Positions 1 to 10,455 of a stretch of DNA of 64,000 nucleotides are shown one piece after another. The notes under the pieces were generated by a model. It had not been told where the DNA came from and did no database searches. It was given only the letters and a program-made list of their open reading frames with translations. Position numbers and translations under genes: made by a program. Source of the DNA: Phytophthora colocasiae (taxonomy: Eukaryota > Oomycota > Peronosporomycetes > Peronosporales > Peronosporaceae); contig JAGKQI010000031.1 in assembly GCA_018806915.1 (NCBI GenBank), forward strand, positions 682,001-746,000, in the 5' to 3' direction. The stretch's first letter is position 1, and the number at the start of each line of letters is the position of its first letter.

Positions 1-396
1 TCAAGAAGGTGAAATTCAAGCTATCGAATACTCACTTGCAACTGGATGGCTTCAGATCCTACAGAGCACACAGTTCGGTTCTTCCCTGGATTGCGGACTC
101 ACGATTGGAGTAAATATTGTCCAGCTTACTATCGCTCCGAGCGATCTTACTTCCTGTGGTGCATGATGTGATGCTGCGATTGCATTTCGGAGACTCGATT
201 ACGAATATATTTCCTGAAATCACTTAACCCGACAATTCAAGTATGTGTGCGTCCAAGCTGCCACTCGATTGAAACAGTTGAGCACTGTGTCCAATGTTGG
301 CTTCAGCATGGTGCCAGATATGGACTCCATGGACATCGGTTGTCATTGACTTGGCGATTGTTGCTTTTTCCTGAGCCTTGAAGCACCTGGATGAGG
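1..396. other. No gene recognised
   Basis: I see no coding region, RNA gene or terminal repeat that can be supported here. It is AT-balanced sequence with short open frames only. Confidence 0.4.
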
Positions 397-735
397 ACCC
401 AAAAGTACTTCAAAAAGTACTTCTTAAATTGTGGAAAGTTTAAACAGCAATTGTCATGCGGTTTGGAGACTTTGGAACAACATTTACTTCCGTCAAACAT
501 TAGTCCAAACGCCAAATATCAGTAACCTGCAAAATTCCTTCAAGAAGTCGGTTAAACTTGATTGTGATCGATCTACTTTGGAGAAGCTAACCCGAGAACT
601 GGGGTTTGAATCAACGACGCTGAGAGAGCAAACAACATCTGGATTCCGCTGGTTTAGTGTAGTTTTAGAATCTTGAGATAGAATCACACAGACGAGAAAT
701 CCGCTATAGTTAATCAACTCATTTTCCTGTGTAGT
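397..735 (+). repeat. Dispersed repeat R1, copy 1
   Basis: About 300 bp match a second copy at about 14901-15241 (same orientation) and, for most of the length, the reverse complement at about 40220-40490. The shared part runs from a stretch containing AAGTACTTCTTAAATTGTGG to one reading GTTAATCAACTCATT. Short frames in it are conserved only as part of the repeat and resemble no known protein. No terminal inverted repeat or target duplication was resolved, so its class is unknown. Confidence 0.6.
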
Positions 736-1226
736 ATTATCGACATTTTTCGTACTAATTGGTGGAAATAGACCACAGCACAGCGCTTTTCTAAGCGTAT
801 TTTAGGTATCCTTTTTTTCTTCTTCAAAGTCGCTATCGTTACGTACTCATGCTTATCAATGAAACTTCTCGACATGCTTTTCCGTGTATTAAAAAACTCT
901 TCTTGTTGTGTCAAGTAACCAGAGTCATCGCATTGGTCCAAAATTCACCCCACTGAGCCATGGATGTCCATGTCTGTAGCAGTAGAGATTGACTCAATTC
1001 TGACGTAGCCTCAAGGACAACATTGAGCTGAATTATCCTACGTGGAGGAAGATCAAGCTCGTGTTGAGAACTTATAGCTTGTACAGCTACGTCTCACAAT
1101 TCTGAAATCACCACATTTTGTCATCATATAGTTATGGCCTTTGTCACGTCCTTCGCCTTCGACACGTATGTCCTCTGCTGATTCGTTTGCATATGCTCTG
1201 GACAGGAAATTATGGATAACATCAGA
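736..1226. other. No gene recognised
   Basis: Nothing supported was found between repeat R1 and the W-family fragment. The sequence is unique within the window as far as I can see. Confidence 0.4.
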
Positions 1227-1872
1227 TTAATGCCGTTTTCGAACGCCGCAAGTCTTGGTAGTGTGCATCTCCACATAAACTTTTCTCAAAGCTGTCGCTG
1301 CTGAGAACGCAGAGATATGTTTCACCACATTCTTCTCCCAATTGTCACGCAGTCTTCCCAATTCACTCAGTAAGCTGCACATTGAGTGCCCCACAGCGAT
1401 TGATTGATAACTGGTAAAATACCCGGAATCTCTCAGCGTAGGCCATGGTAAGATGCAAGTACTCCAAGCGATCATTGTTTTCGAGCATCATCAAAAGTGC
1501 CTCTAGCATCGGCTTGAGGTCTGGGATATACATGAAACTATGTAGTTTCCATCGATGAATGGGAAGCCGCTGCAAACAATTGGCAAGAGCGCTGTCCATA
1601 TTCATCAGATCTTGGGTATACGCGAGAATATCAGCGAAGTTCATCGTAATTGCTGGTAGTGGTAAACCGGCAGCTTGGTATTCTTAAAAATTCAAGACAG
1701 CGACGTCATGTTTCCGGGTGAGACACAGCTTTTCCAACTTGGAGCACCTTTCAAGAACGCTGCGTCGACGTTCACTTCGGCGAATTATCCTGTGTCAATT
1801 ATTGAAACCTTCAGCGAAGGTCCAACAGCAGCAAATGAAACCACTGATGTCAATTTCTTCGCGTGGTACAGG
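1227..1872 (-). pseudogene. Family W, C-terminal fragment
   Basis: Read on the minus strand, the segment aligns with the last third of the intact W proteins at 47835-50054 and 50653-52914. It starts with the equivalent of FAAIGTSLKTLTI, passes the LERCSKLEKLCL leucine-rich step, the LPLPAIT segment and the LEYLHLT strand, and ends with the family C-terminus ALRKVYVEM followed by a stop at 1227. The parts lie in different frames and there is an in-frame stop near 1680, so it cannot make a protein. It is 5'-truncated close to the hAT element at 1889, where the flank belongs to a dispersed repeat instead. The function of the family is unknown. Confidence 0.75.
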
Positions 1873-1888
1873 CCCACCTCGCCGAGGC

Positions 1889-2746
1889 TAGTGTTGGGAA
1901 AAAATTGTCCTGGATTTGTCCTGGACATCGCCATCCTGGACAAAGCCTGGATATCCAGGACAAAAGTGGCGAAAAGTGTCACAAGACCCACAATCGACAA
2001 CAGCTACTTCAAAGTACGTTTTAGTAATTCTGTACCTCGTATCCATAAATTTATCCACTCGAGCAGCCGAAATCGCTTAACCCCTGAGCGTGTCGCGAAA
2101 CTCGTCTTCGTCTACAGCAATATGGTCGGGTGTGACAGAGTCAACACACTCCTGTATGAGCTGTTCCCCGAGGCCACTGAAGAACAACTTCGACGTCTGA
2201 CCTCACCCGCTTCCGTAGATTGTAGCGTTTGAGCTTTGGGAGTTCCACCAATATCGAGTTCTTGCACTGCACCATATTCGCATACAATTCCAAACACCAG
2301 ACTATTGTTCCTCTGCTCGTTATTACTGCGGCTGCGAGCTGTGCTTCTGTCCCAGGGAGCTGCCGCCAATGCCGATGGAGATGACGTCCTTCAGCTGCTT
2401 GGCCCAGACTCGACGCTTAATACAGCTTGGATCTGAACGCGTCGCTCAAGCACTGTCTGCAGTGAGCGCTCGTAGCCGAACACGAAACTATACACTCCAA
2501 GCTTGGGACGCTCTCGCCCTGGTGGTCTAGGTGGGGCACGCACATCGGGTAGGAGGAGATTTCTTTCGTGCGACGCCTCGACAGCGAGTGGTCCCAATTC
2601 TTTATATAAAACAACGGTGGGAGGGTTTTAATTCTTTGTGGATCTGAAGTACCACTTTGGACAAAAGTGGCGAATCCAGGACAAAAATGGCGACGCCTGG
2701 ACAAAAATGGCTATCCTGGATTTATCCTGGATATTGCCCAACACTA
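1889..2746 (+). mobile_element. hAT element, non-autonomous, 858 bp
   Basis: The ends are short inverted repeats starting TAGTGTTGGG on the left and ending CCCAACACTA on the right. An exact 8-bp duplication, GCCGAGGC, flanks both sides (1881-1888 and 2747-2754), which is the hAT signature. Subterminal regions carry many copies of TCCTGGA/TCCAGGA and ACAAAA-type motifs, typical of transposase binding clusters. A related dispersed repeat near 12466-12481 keeps the same site with a single GCCGAGGC, giving an empty-site comparison. Only a C-terminal transposase remnant is left inside. Confidence 0.88.
2050..2232 (+). pseudogene. hAT transposase C-terminal remnant
   Basis: The frame reads SSRNRLTPERVAKLVFVYSN around 2062-2124, which resembles the R-x-R-L-x-x-x-R-V-x-x-L-x-x-I segment closing the hAT dimerisation domain. 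It ends at a stop at 2230-2232. The BED finger, catalytic domain and most of the dimerisation domain are gone, so this explains the element as a deletion derivative of an autonomous hAT. Confidence 0.6.
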
Positions 2747-2754
2747 GCCGAGGC

Positions 2755-3161
2755 TAGTCACAAAATGAAAAGCAAAGCGTAAGATAGATAGGGTCCTTGA
2801 TTGTTCTGTGATAGAGCCAAGCTCGTCAGAGTTAGCCCGAACTCGAGAAGTTCGATAGGAATACAGGTTTCTGCCTCAATAAAGAAGTTGGTGTCTGCAT
2901 GCAAATGGCAAGGTTATACGAAATAGACAAGACAGTTCGATTTAAAAATATTGTCAGTTCATAAAATGGTGATATGCAGCTCGGAAGGTTATCGGTTTTT
3001 CAAGCTTCTTTATTGATGCAGAAGACTGTACTGTACAAACGAGAGTCCAGGAGATCGTGACGTTGATTGTTCTGTGATAGAGCCACGATGACTGATCCAC
3101 ATGGGATTACGGTACGTTCATATAATGGACTATGCGGACTCCGCATTGCGGAGTACATGTA
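2755..3161. repeat. Mosaic dispersed repeat R2
   Basis: Blocks such as AAAGCAAAGCGTAAGATAGA, TTGATTGTTCTGTGATAGAG and CATGGGATTACGGTACGTTC recur in reverse complement at about 12430-12790, in a different order and spacing. The blocks flank both hAT elements here. No coding capacity was seen, and the element class is unresolved. Confidence 0.6.
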
Positions 3162-3537
3162 TCCACTAGTAGAGGTGGCGACGTTACTTTTTTTAACGCC
3201 AAGTACCGTCAAATCTTTCACACCTAGCCTGTGTCAAGAGTTAGTTGGTTAACGAGGGATAACACGCTCCAATACGGACTGCTCATTGGTCTCGACAGCG
3301 GCCAATCACAAACGTAACCTCTTAATAAATGGCAACAGCCACATTTAAGCCTCACTGGAATTCCACACGAAGAGCTGGTCGGAGGGAACACACACGCTGG
3401 TCGGAGTGAGGCTGTACGTGATGTAGCACGCTACCGTCAGCTACAAGTTCGCTACGACGCGTAGACATCCGTGTTGTCGTGCTTGTCTGCATCGATATTC
3501 CCTCCAACTGATCCGGCCAGTCGCGCAAGCTTCATGG

Positions 3538-6210
3538 TTGCAGGCTGCAACCTGCAGCAGCAAGAATCTTCTTATGCGCGTCACTCCCCATTTTCCACTA
3601 GCCGCCATTGCAGAAATGGAAACCAATGAAAATGGGAATAGCTACGGCCCACCTTGTGACAACTTCTCAACCCCAGCGCAAGCTCATCAAACCTTACGTC
3701 GGCGCTCCTCGACGCGTGCAAGATCAACGCAGCGTCATTCCAGTGCGAGAGCAGCCCGGCGGACTTCAGTGATATCAACCCAACAGTCCCCTCGGCGTCG
3801 ATTAATCCCTTCCAGCGCAGGGACGACACCGCAGTTGTCATTTTCGCGGCAATTTAGGGCTCCATCGGAGAACGCACCACCTGCACAGCGAAGCAGCGGC
3901 ATGATATTTTTTGCGATGCCAAAGCAACGAGTAAAAGTGTACTGGCAATTCATTGACTTAGTAGCGGATGAACGCTACGCAGACGTGCCGGAGGATGAAC
4001 TTAATATCAGCCACGCCAAATATGCATGGTGTCATAGATGCAAAATGAAGATTGAGGCTACAAAGGGGCGGAATGACGCAGGTCCACACATGAAACGGTT
4101 TCATATTGAAGCTGTCGCTACGTTTAGGCAGCGGGAGGAACGACGCAAAGCACAAAACACTGCCAGGTGCCTCATCAATGTCTACGAGCCAGATCATATT
4201 GATCATGAGATGGATGACCCAGCTACAGACGATGAACAACGGCATGCCGACGACTTACTGATCCAATGGATTGCGGCTAGCTTGCGCCCGCTCAACATCG
4301 TTGCGGATCCGGGATTTATCGCGCTGTTTCGCTACGTGAATAGCGTCTCTGGGTATCTTCGTATCCCTTCGCGGCAAACCGCCAAAGCTCGAATCCACGT
4401 TAAGGCGAGCGAATTGCGCTCTTCTCTCCGGATTCGGCTTAGGTCTCGTGCAGAATGCTACTTTTTTTCTGTGTCGTCGGACATTTGGACATCGCTGTGC
4501 GCCCAAAGCTACATCAGTTTCACTCTACACTACGTGGACGAAAAATTTTATTTGCAGAAGTGGACGCTTGAAGTAATTAGCATTCCAGGAAAACATGACG
4601 CACCTGCGATTGCGGCTGCACTGGTGAAGTGCTTTGATATATGGGGCCTCGAAAGAACTAACTGCGTTCGATTCTTGCGTGATGGGGCTTCCAACATTTC
4701 GAAGGCATGCAGAGATTTGGGAATTGCCAGTATGTCGTGTGTCGCTCACGCGCTACATCTCGTTGTCGGAGCTGCTCTCATCCGGAAACCGGAAGATTTG
4801 GAGCTCACAACGAGTGTCGATGATGTTGGATCGCGTCGTGTCCGTAGGCGAGCACTGGACATGAGTGCGTCAATTCAAACTGAGTTCATTGGTGGTGCTG
4901 GATGCAATGACAGTTACGATAGCGAAAGTGGCAGTTTGGGTAACGATGAAGTTCTCAATCCAGGGTTGCCAGTGGAAATGAATGTCGATGGTGGACTAGA
5001 GGCTGATGACAGCGACTTTGATGAACCAATTAATCCTGCAGATGTCGATGCAATTTGCAACCAAGTTGCAGAGTTTGTGCAAGATTGCAATATGGCCCCT
5101 GAAGATCTGGAAAGTGTCCGCCAAACGGTGAGGCGATTTCGGAAACTAGCAGAGTACTTCCATCGCTCTTCTAAAGGGACAAACCGGCTCGAAATTCTGC
5201 AAGGAGGCCCTTTGAAAGCTGTTAAGGTCAAGACCGACAGCCCCACACGTTGGAACAGTACCATGGACATGTTGGAGCGCCTCATAAGGTTGCGCGTGGC
5301 TCTCGATGCATTTTTCTCCTACTTACGTAGCCCCAAAGGAAAAGCAGAGTTTTCTGATGTTTCTTCAAACTTGATCCCCCCAACTGCAGAAGACTGGTTT
5401 GTGGTGCAGTGTCTTGTGAAACTTCTGAAGCCGTTTAGTGCTGTGACGGACTATTTATCTGGAGACACTTACCCAACTATGGTTAGAGTTCACGCTTCAA
5501 TCCGCTCATTGAAGTTAATGCTCAGTGACCCGGATATTTTTGAAGATTTATACATCCGTGTCCAACACGAGTCTTACGCGGAGCCGATCGTTGCAAAAAT
5601 GAAAAGTGTGCGCCGGAGTTTTGTGACTTTGCTCGAAAGCCGTTTTGCAAGTGGAGATAGTGACTTGATTTGGATTTCGCTACTCGACCCGTTCCTCACA
5701 AACTCAACACTTCTCACTGGCGAAGAAACGATTCAGGCCAAGGAACGTTTAAAAGAAGAAATGGCCCAAGTTGCTAGGGAATCATACACCGACGAACTAT
5801 ATCAAAACGAATCAAGCACATCTGCACGTACGGCATCTAATGACTGCATGGCCTCGTTGGAAAATCTCATTTATGGGAATCGGCGGGCTACTCGTTGTTT
5901 TGACGAACGAAGTCTCGATCAAGAGATAGAATGGGAGCTCCAAAGCTACATTCGGATGTCTTCTGCAGCACAGATTAGCAAAAATGAGCATCCATCGTCT
6001 CTTGAGTGGTGGAGAGAGCACGGTAAAACATTTCCTCGTATTGCCCCACTAGCTCGCAAGTGGCTTGGGTGCATCGCAACTTCGGTATCCTCGGAACGAG
6101 CATTTTCGACCGCGGGTAATACGGTTACCAAACGACGCAGCTCGCTGAGCCCAAGAACTGTTCGTGATATTGTCTTTATGAAAGAGAACGCGACGAACGC
6201 AAACGTGTGA
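3538..6210 (+). CDS. hAT-family transposase (BED finger)
   Basis: This DDE transposase of the hAT superfamily would cut and join the element at 3170-7221 in the nucleus. A basic N-terminus is followed by a BED-type zinc finger at about residues 164-188 (CxxC then HxxxxxH spacing). An RNase-H-like core follows, with an aspartate in SVSSDIWTS (about 313), the segment RFLRDGASN (about 381) and SPTRWNST. The C-terminal dimerisation block (about 823-885) has WW, ATSVSSERAFSTAGN and the basic KRRSSLSP tail. The frame of 890 residues has no stop. The first ATG is at 3538; an ATG at 3616 (METNENG) is an equally good start and shortens the protein by 26 residues. No intron was seen. Confidence 0.92.
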   Translation: MQAATCSSKNLLMRVTPHFPLAAIAEMETNENGNSYGPPCDNFSTPAQAHQTLRRRSSTRARSTQRHSSARAARRTSVISTQQSPRRRLIPSSAGTTPQLSFSRQFRAPSENAPPAQRSSGMIFFAMPKQRVKVYWQFIDLVADERYADVPEDELNISHAKYAWCHRCKMKIEATKGRNDAGPHMKRFHIEAVATFRQREERRKAQNTARCLINVYEPDHIDHEMDDPATDDEQRHADDLLIQWIAASLRPLNIVADPGFIALFRYVNSVSGYLRIPSRQTAKARIHVKASELRSSLRIRLRSRAECYFFSVSSDIWTSLCAQSYISFTLHYVDEKFYLQKWTLEVISIPGKHDAPAIAAALVKCFDIWGLERTNCVRFLRDGASNISKACRDLGIASMSCVAHALHLVVGAALIRKPEDLELTTSVDDVGSRRVRRRALDMSASIQTEFIGGAGCNDSYDSESGSLGNDEVLNPGLPVEMNVDGGLEADDSDFDEPINPADVDAICNQVAEFVQDCNMAPEDLESVRQTVRRFRKLAEYFHRSSKGTNRLEILQGGPLKAVKVKTDSPTRWNSTMDMLERLIRLRVALDAFFSYLRSPKGKAEFSDVSSNLIPPTAEDWFVVQCLVKLLKPFSAVTDYLSGDTYPTMVRVHASIRSLKLMLSDPDIFEDLYIRVQHESYAEPIVAKMKSVRRSFVTLLESRFASGDSDLIWISLLDPFLTNSTLLTGEETIQAKERLKEEMAQVARESYTDELYQNESSTSARTASNDCMASLENLIYGNRRATRCFDERSLDQEIEWELQSYIRMSSAAQISKNEHPSSLEWWREHGKTFPRIAPLARKWLGCIATSVSSERAFSTAGNTVTKRRSSLSPRTVRDIVFMKENATNANV

Positions 6211-6285
6211 ATCACTGCATTTTGACAGCATCGCGTTAGAGCTTTCAAAAAAATCAATTAACGTTACTTGAATACACATCTATTT

Positions 6286-7057
6286 TTCCTTAAGTACATG
6301 TACATGTATCACCATGCTCTTAATGTAGATAGTCCATGTGCTTCCTGTTGATAACTTCCTTCGCGTAGTCTTCGGCTCCACTTCCAGCATATGCTGCCTA
6401 AAGTGCTTCTCTTTGGCGCAATTGATGCGCAGGTGCTCGATGTTCCACTCGAACTTCTCGAGGTCGTAGATATCCAGCACTTCAATAAAGTCCCGATTAG
6501 TATTGGTTGCGCGAGACCTATCTGACATAAAACACAGGAACAACGACGAATAGATGTCGTTGGCAAGAGCGTAACGCTTCTTCAAATTCTGCTGCTGGAC
6601 AAAAGACCTTACCACTGACGTACAATTGCCTCGTAAGCAGCGCCTTGTACAGTGCGTCCTCGCTCACCTTGAGCAAAGAAGCCACCTACTTCGTTCCTCT
6701 GGTTGAGTCGTTCCTAACTGCAACGCAAGTGTCGTTCTCCATGTCAAACTGCAAGTTGCCAAGCTGAAATACCGCTGCAAGTACTTCAAACACTTTTTGC
6801 GGTCGGGATGTTGATATCAATGGTTTCCGTACACCATTGGTCGTTGTGGTCTCCGTGGCGTCATCGCACAAGAGGATACTGAAGCACTCGCTCTTCCTCA
6901 GATACTCGTAGTCGTGAGGTGCCTGCAGCTGTAGTTCACGGGCACTATTATGGTACTTCTCAAGGCTTAGGTCGCCTTCTAGAGAACCTTCATCAGCTAC
7001 TCCACTTGCCTTCGCCACAGGTTGGAGCGAACCTGGTCTAATTGTGATGTTGGACAC
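6286..7057 (-). pseudogene. Myosin motor-domain fragment captured in hAT
   Basis: Read on the minus strand, three pieces in different frames match consecutive parts of a myosin head. 7057-6686 has YLRKSECFSI, a DDA step and QKVFEVLAAVFQLGNLQF (the IFxVLAAxLHLGN motif). About 6680-6605 has LLKVSEDALYKALLTRQLYV. 6615-6286 has QQQNLKKRYALANDIYSSLF and a degraded FIGVLDIYGFExF-like relay segment, then a degraded INYANEKL-like helix. P-loop, switch I and tail are absent. Frameshifts and substitutions mean no functional motor is made. It lies wholly between the transposase stop and the right terminal repeat, so it is cargo of the transposon. Confidence 0.8.
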
Positions 7058-7237
7058 CCACGAAGCACCGCAAACAAATTTAATGTTTTTACAATAAATA
7101 GTCGGATAGCCTATGGTAAATACAAATATGACCCCGTGTTATCTTTTTCTAACTTGACTAACTTAACACCGTTAACGTTACTTTTCGTGTTATCGAAATA
7201 ACACTAACGTCGCCACCTCTATCCACTAGCGCTCTGG

Positions 7238-7256
7238 GCGCCCGCTACGCGGGCGC
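7238..7256 (-). other. Helitron 3' terminal hairpin
   Basis: The arms GCGCCCGC and GCGGGCGC surround a TAC loop. The hairpin lies eight bases inside the CTAG end on the minus strand, the position expected for the rolling-circle termination signal. Confidence 0.8.
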
Positions 7257-7378
7257 GTGGGCATAGTTGGTCCCAGTAGTTTGGGTAAGGTTCATAAAGA
7301 CCAGGGAAATTAAAAATATTACATGATTCAAGGATTTTCCACATGAAAGTAAGAAATTTTATTCATAAAAATATGCAC

Positions 7379-9180
7379 TTAGAACTCGAAGATCTCCCGA
7401 TAGACAATGTTCTTGGTGTGTACGTTCCCGTCCTCGTCGATAGCTTCCGGGTCCACGGCTATCTTGATCGCCTTCCGTGAAGTCACCCTCGACAACGCGA
7501 CATACAACTGTCCATGCGCGAACACAGGGGACTCGAGGTAGATCCCCACGTGGATAGACTGTCCTTGGGCCTTGTTGATTGTCATCGCAAATGCCGTAAC
7601 CACAGGAAACTGTTTTCGCCGAAGCTTGAACGGGAATTCCTTGTCGTCATCTTCATTGTAGAAGATGATGCGCGGAATGAATACGCGCTTTCCCTTGAAC
7701 GGCCCAGTCATAATCGTAGCTTCAATGCTTCGCTCACGCAGTGACACCACTCGAAGTCGTGTTCCATTGCACAACCCTGCGTCGCTGTTCAGGTTGCGAA
7801 TCCTGATGATCGGAGTTCCAACTTTCAATACAATCCGGTGTGGCTGAATACCAGAGAAATTCAGTGAGCTCAAGAACTCTGGCTCAAACATATTTGGATC
7901 CGCCACACCTTCGAGACTGTCAACAGAGAGGTACTCTTTTGTTTCTCCTGATAGACGTTCCGAGACCATGTCGTTAATTCGCCTCACACTTGCGTTCGTT
8001 GGTGCCAAAATAGCTCGTTCAACGAAGTAGTCATCCGGAAGATTGTCGTCACCAACACCAGGATACACTGCATCAATAAGCGCATTTACGTTGCGCTTTC
8101 GTCTGTTCTCATCCGGAACATCAACATCTTCATCAGCAGATGATTCCGCTGGCGGTAGAAGATTGAAGTTTGGAGGTGCTTCCATGTCTTCGCTCTCTTT
8201 GGTTTCTCCGTCATCCCATCAGCCATCCCCTCGTGTGCCTGGTATAATGCACATGTCGAGTGGAAGGCATATGTCGTTCTCACTGATGTCGGAGTTCACT
8301 GGATATCGACCCTCCCCAATCTGAAGCAAGAAGTCGAAAACTCTGCCAATTCAGCGGCGCTTGCTGGGTCCGGAGCCGTCTGAACACGCATATTCTCCGT
8401 CAGACGCACTTGTCGTAGATGGCTCCACAGTGCGGAAGACTTGAAGCAAGCATCCAGCGTTTCTGCCCGAGTAGCATCCTTCAAGACAGGCAGGATCTGT
8501 CGATGGTCTCCACTGAAAACCATGACCTTGCCTCCGAATGGCTCCAACTCGTTCTTCATAATATCCCGGAACGACCGATCCACAGCTTCGAAGCACCCTT
8601 GATGCATCATAGGAGCTTCGTCCCAGATGCCTTGCGGATCCGTTCTGCCTTCTGGCTCTGCCAAGACAGACTACATGTTGAACACTCGGACAGTTTAAGC
8701 GGAATCCGAAATGTAGAATGTGCCGTGTGTCCCCCTGTCAACAATGTCGCTGCGATGCCACTGGAAGCCACTGCTATCGCCACCTTTCTCTGTAGACGGA
8801 CATGAGCAAGTATCTGCTCCAGCAAGAACGATTTACCAGTTCCACCCGGGCCGTCCACAAAAACCAGCTTCTGTCCACCGAATGGGCGGTTTACAGCTTC
8901 GATGACTTGGTCAAAAATGTATTTCTGGTTCTGGTTCATCCGATCCGCAAGCGTCGCAGTTCTCTCAAGGTCGTCTGGATCGTACGCGGCTACCTCCTGC
9001 GCGACAATATCCATAGGATCCGCAGACTGGCGTGCGACTTCGTCAGAAACGTCGCTGTACGTTTCGAGACCAGGAAGTCCATACGTATGTAGCGTTTTTC
9101 CGTTCGAAATCAGATACTCCGCCAGCCACGTCAGGCACTTATACTCTGCTATGCGCCAGACTTCCTCGTCACGGTTTGTT
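7379..9180 (-). pseudogene. Helitron Pif1-like DNA helicase, frameshifted
   Basis: This superfamily 1 helicase would unwind DNA for Helitron replication. From the N-terminal side on the minus strand there is a lead-in helix (YKCLTWLAEYLISNGKTLH, about 9150-9090), Walker A GPGGTGKSF (about 8845), and the motif Ia region VASSGIAATLLTGG. A frame break near 8650 is followed by Walker B-like IWDEAPMMH, GDHRQILPV (motif III), LTENMR, a second break at about 8300-8185, and a C-terminal part with VGTPIIRIRN, TINKAQGQSIH and YVALSRVTS (motifs V/VI). All core motifs remain, but at least two frame breaks make it non-functional as read. No replication-initiator domain was found upstream. Confidence 0.85.
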
Positions 9181-9182
9181 AG

Positions 9183-9454
9183 GTTCGATTCGATTAAGTT
9201 CGTTCTATTAGGTTCGAAAATCCGATTAGGTTCGAATCCAGATAAGTCCGAATAATTACGTGGACAGTGCTAGTTTTGTAATTTCTGGAAAGAAGGTTCC
9301 AGTCAATAAGGTAGGTGCAGTTGGTTGGATGGGAGAAAAGTGTATAGAAATATATCGAGACACGCACCAAAAAAGATGCCAACCGGGAGGCTCAGGCCGG
9401 TGGAGAGGGGCGTGACCGACGGACAGACACGTTACGATCTTACTGTGAAGTTGA
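9183..9454. repeat. Short AGGTTCGA-type repeats
   Basis: Around 9180-9245 the motif GGTTCGA recurs at least three times, with related TTCGATTC and AAGTTCGT variants, on the edge of the helicase similarity. Nothing coding was seen. The last bases before 9455 are unique flank ending in A, which forms the left half of the AT target of the Helitron array. Confidence 0.4.
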
Positions 9455-9942
9455 CTAGCCGAGTGCCGCCCGCTTTTGCGGGCGGTTTGTATGTGTTTGG
9501 GTGAAGCCCGTGGTGCTCACTGTTCCAGTTCGCCCCACTACTCACCATCGGCGCCACACCTTCGGCGCGCGCCAGTTGGCCGAGGTGCTACCTTCGCTTC
9601 GCTCGGTAGGATGCATTTTAGCCAATCACCGGTCTGTAAAGCGGGGCAGCTCAGCATTTTAATCGTACTTTGCTTCATTTTGTCTAATGAAAATTTTGTG
9701 GCCGAGTGTGCGGACCAATCAGAGGCCCTTGAGAGGGTTATCATTAGTGGGCTATATTTGTAATTTTGGCATTCCTGAGAGCAGTCTAGAAGATAGGGAT
9801 AGGCTACACCATGGGAAAATACAGTATAGAATACGTACATGTACAAAATGGAGAGACAGGTAGCTACGCAGGTTTATGCGCTAAGACGTTGAACACACAC
9901 ACAACGGACACACAGACGCCGCACTAGCCTAGAGAGTAGAGA
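9455..9942 (-). repeat. Helitron unit 1, 488 bp
   Basis: This is the unit at the 3' end of the array (minus orientation). It differs from units 2-4 by scattered substitutions and lacks the expanded CACACAGA microsatellite, which explains most of the 25-bp difference from unit 2. Its terminal hairpin has the arms CCGCCCGC and GCGGGCGG with a TTTT loop. Confidence 0.88.
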
Positions 9943-10455
9943 CTAGCCGAGTGCCGCCCGCTTTTGCGGGCGGTTTGTATGTGTTTGGTTGAAACCCGTG
10001 GGGCTCACTGTTCCAGTTCGCCCCACTACTCACCACCGGCGCCACACCTTCGGCGCGCGCCAGTTGGCCGAGGTGCTACCTTCGCTTCGCTCGGTAGGAT
10101 GTATTTCAGCCAATCACCGGTCTGTAAAGCGGGGCAGCTCAGCATTTTAATCGTACTTAGCTTCATTTTGTCCAATCAATTATTTTGTGGCCGGGTGTGC
10201 GGACCAATCAGAGGCCATTGAGAGGGTTATCATTAGTGGGCTATATTTGTAATTTTGGCATTCCTGAGAGCAGTCTGGAACATAGGGATAGGCTACACCA
10301 TGGGAAAATACAGTATAGAATACGTACATGTACAAAATGGAGAGACAGGTAGCTACGCAGGTTTATGCGCTAAGACGTTGAACACACACACAACGGACAC
10401 ACAGACACACAGACACACAGACACACAGACACGGCACTAGCCTAGAGGGTAGAGA
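9943..10455 (-). repeat. Helitron unit 2, 513 bp
   Basis: A complete simple unit with the same ends as unit 1. It has an expanded CACACAGA tract near 10390-10430 and a 5' end of TCTCTACCCTC on the minus strand. Confidence 0.88.

Larger units (their letters stand above)
3170..7221 (+). mobile_element. Autonomous-looking hAT element, 4.05 kb
   Basis: The terminal inverted repeats begin TAGAGGTGGCGACGTTA (17 bp, perfect) and are flanked by the exact 8-bp duplication TCCACTAG at 3162-3169 and 7222-7229. It encodes an intact 890-residue transposase on the plus strand and, behind it on the minus strand, a fragment of a myosin motor domain. The right duplication includes the CTAG terminus of a Helitron, so this element landed exactly at the Helitron edge after the Helitron was present. 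Intact ends, target duplication and frame suggest recent activity. Confidence 0.92.
7226..9180 (-). mobile_element. Decayed Helitron (3' end and helicase)
   Basis: On the minus strand the element ends with an 8-bp-stem hairpin (7238-7256), eight further bases, then CTAG at 7226-7229, followed by T: the canonical Helitron 3' terminus (hairpin, CTRR, insertion before T). It carries a Pif1-type helicase in several frames. No Rep (HUH nuclease) segment and no 5' TC end was found; coding similarity stops near 9180, so that boundary is a minimum. Confidence 0.75.

Noticed and set aside
303..515. Minus frame containing GSGKS, a P-loop-like string
   Set aside because: It lies in repeat R1, has no surrounding nucleotide-binding fold, and is not kept in the other R1 copies.
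1675..2232. 185-codon open frame as a single gene
   Set aside because: Its first half is antisense to a W fragment and it crosses the left end and target duplication of a hAT element. Only the transposase remnant at its end is meaningful.
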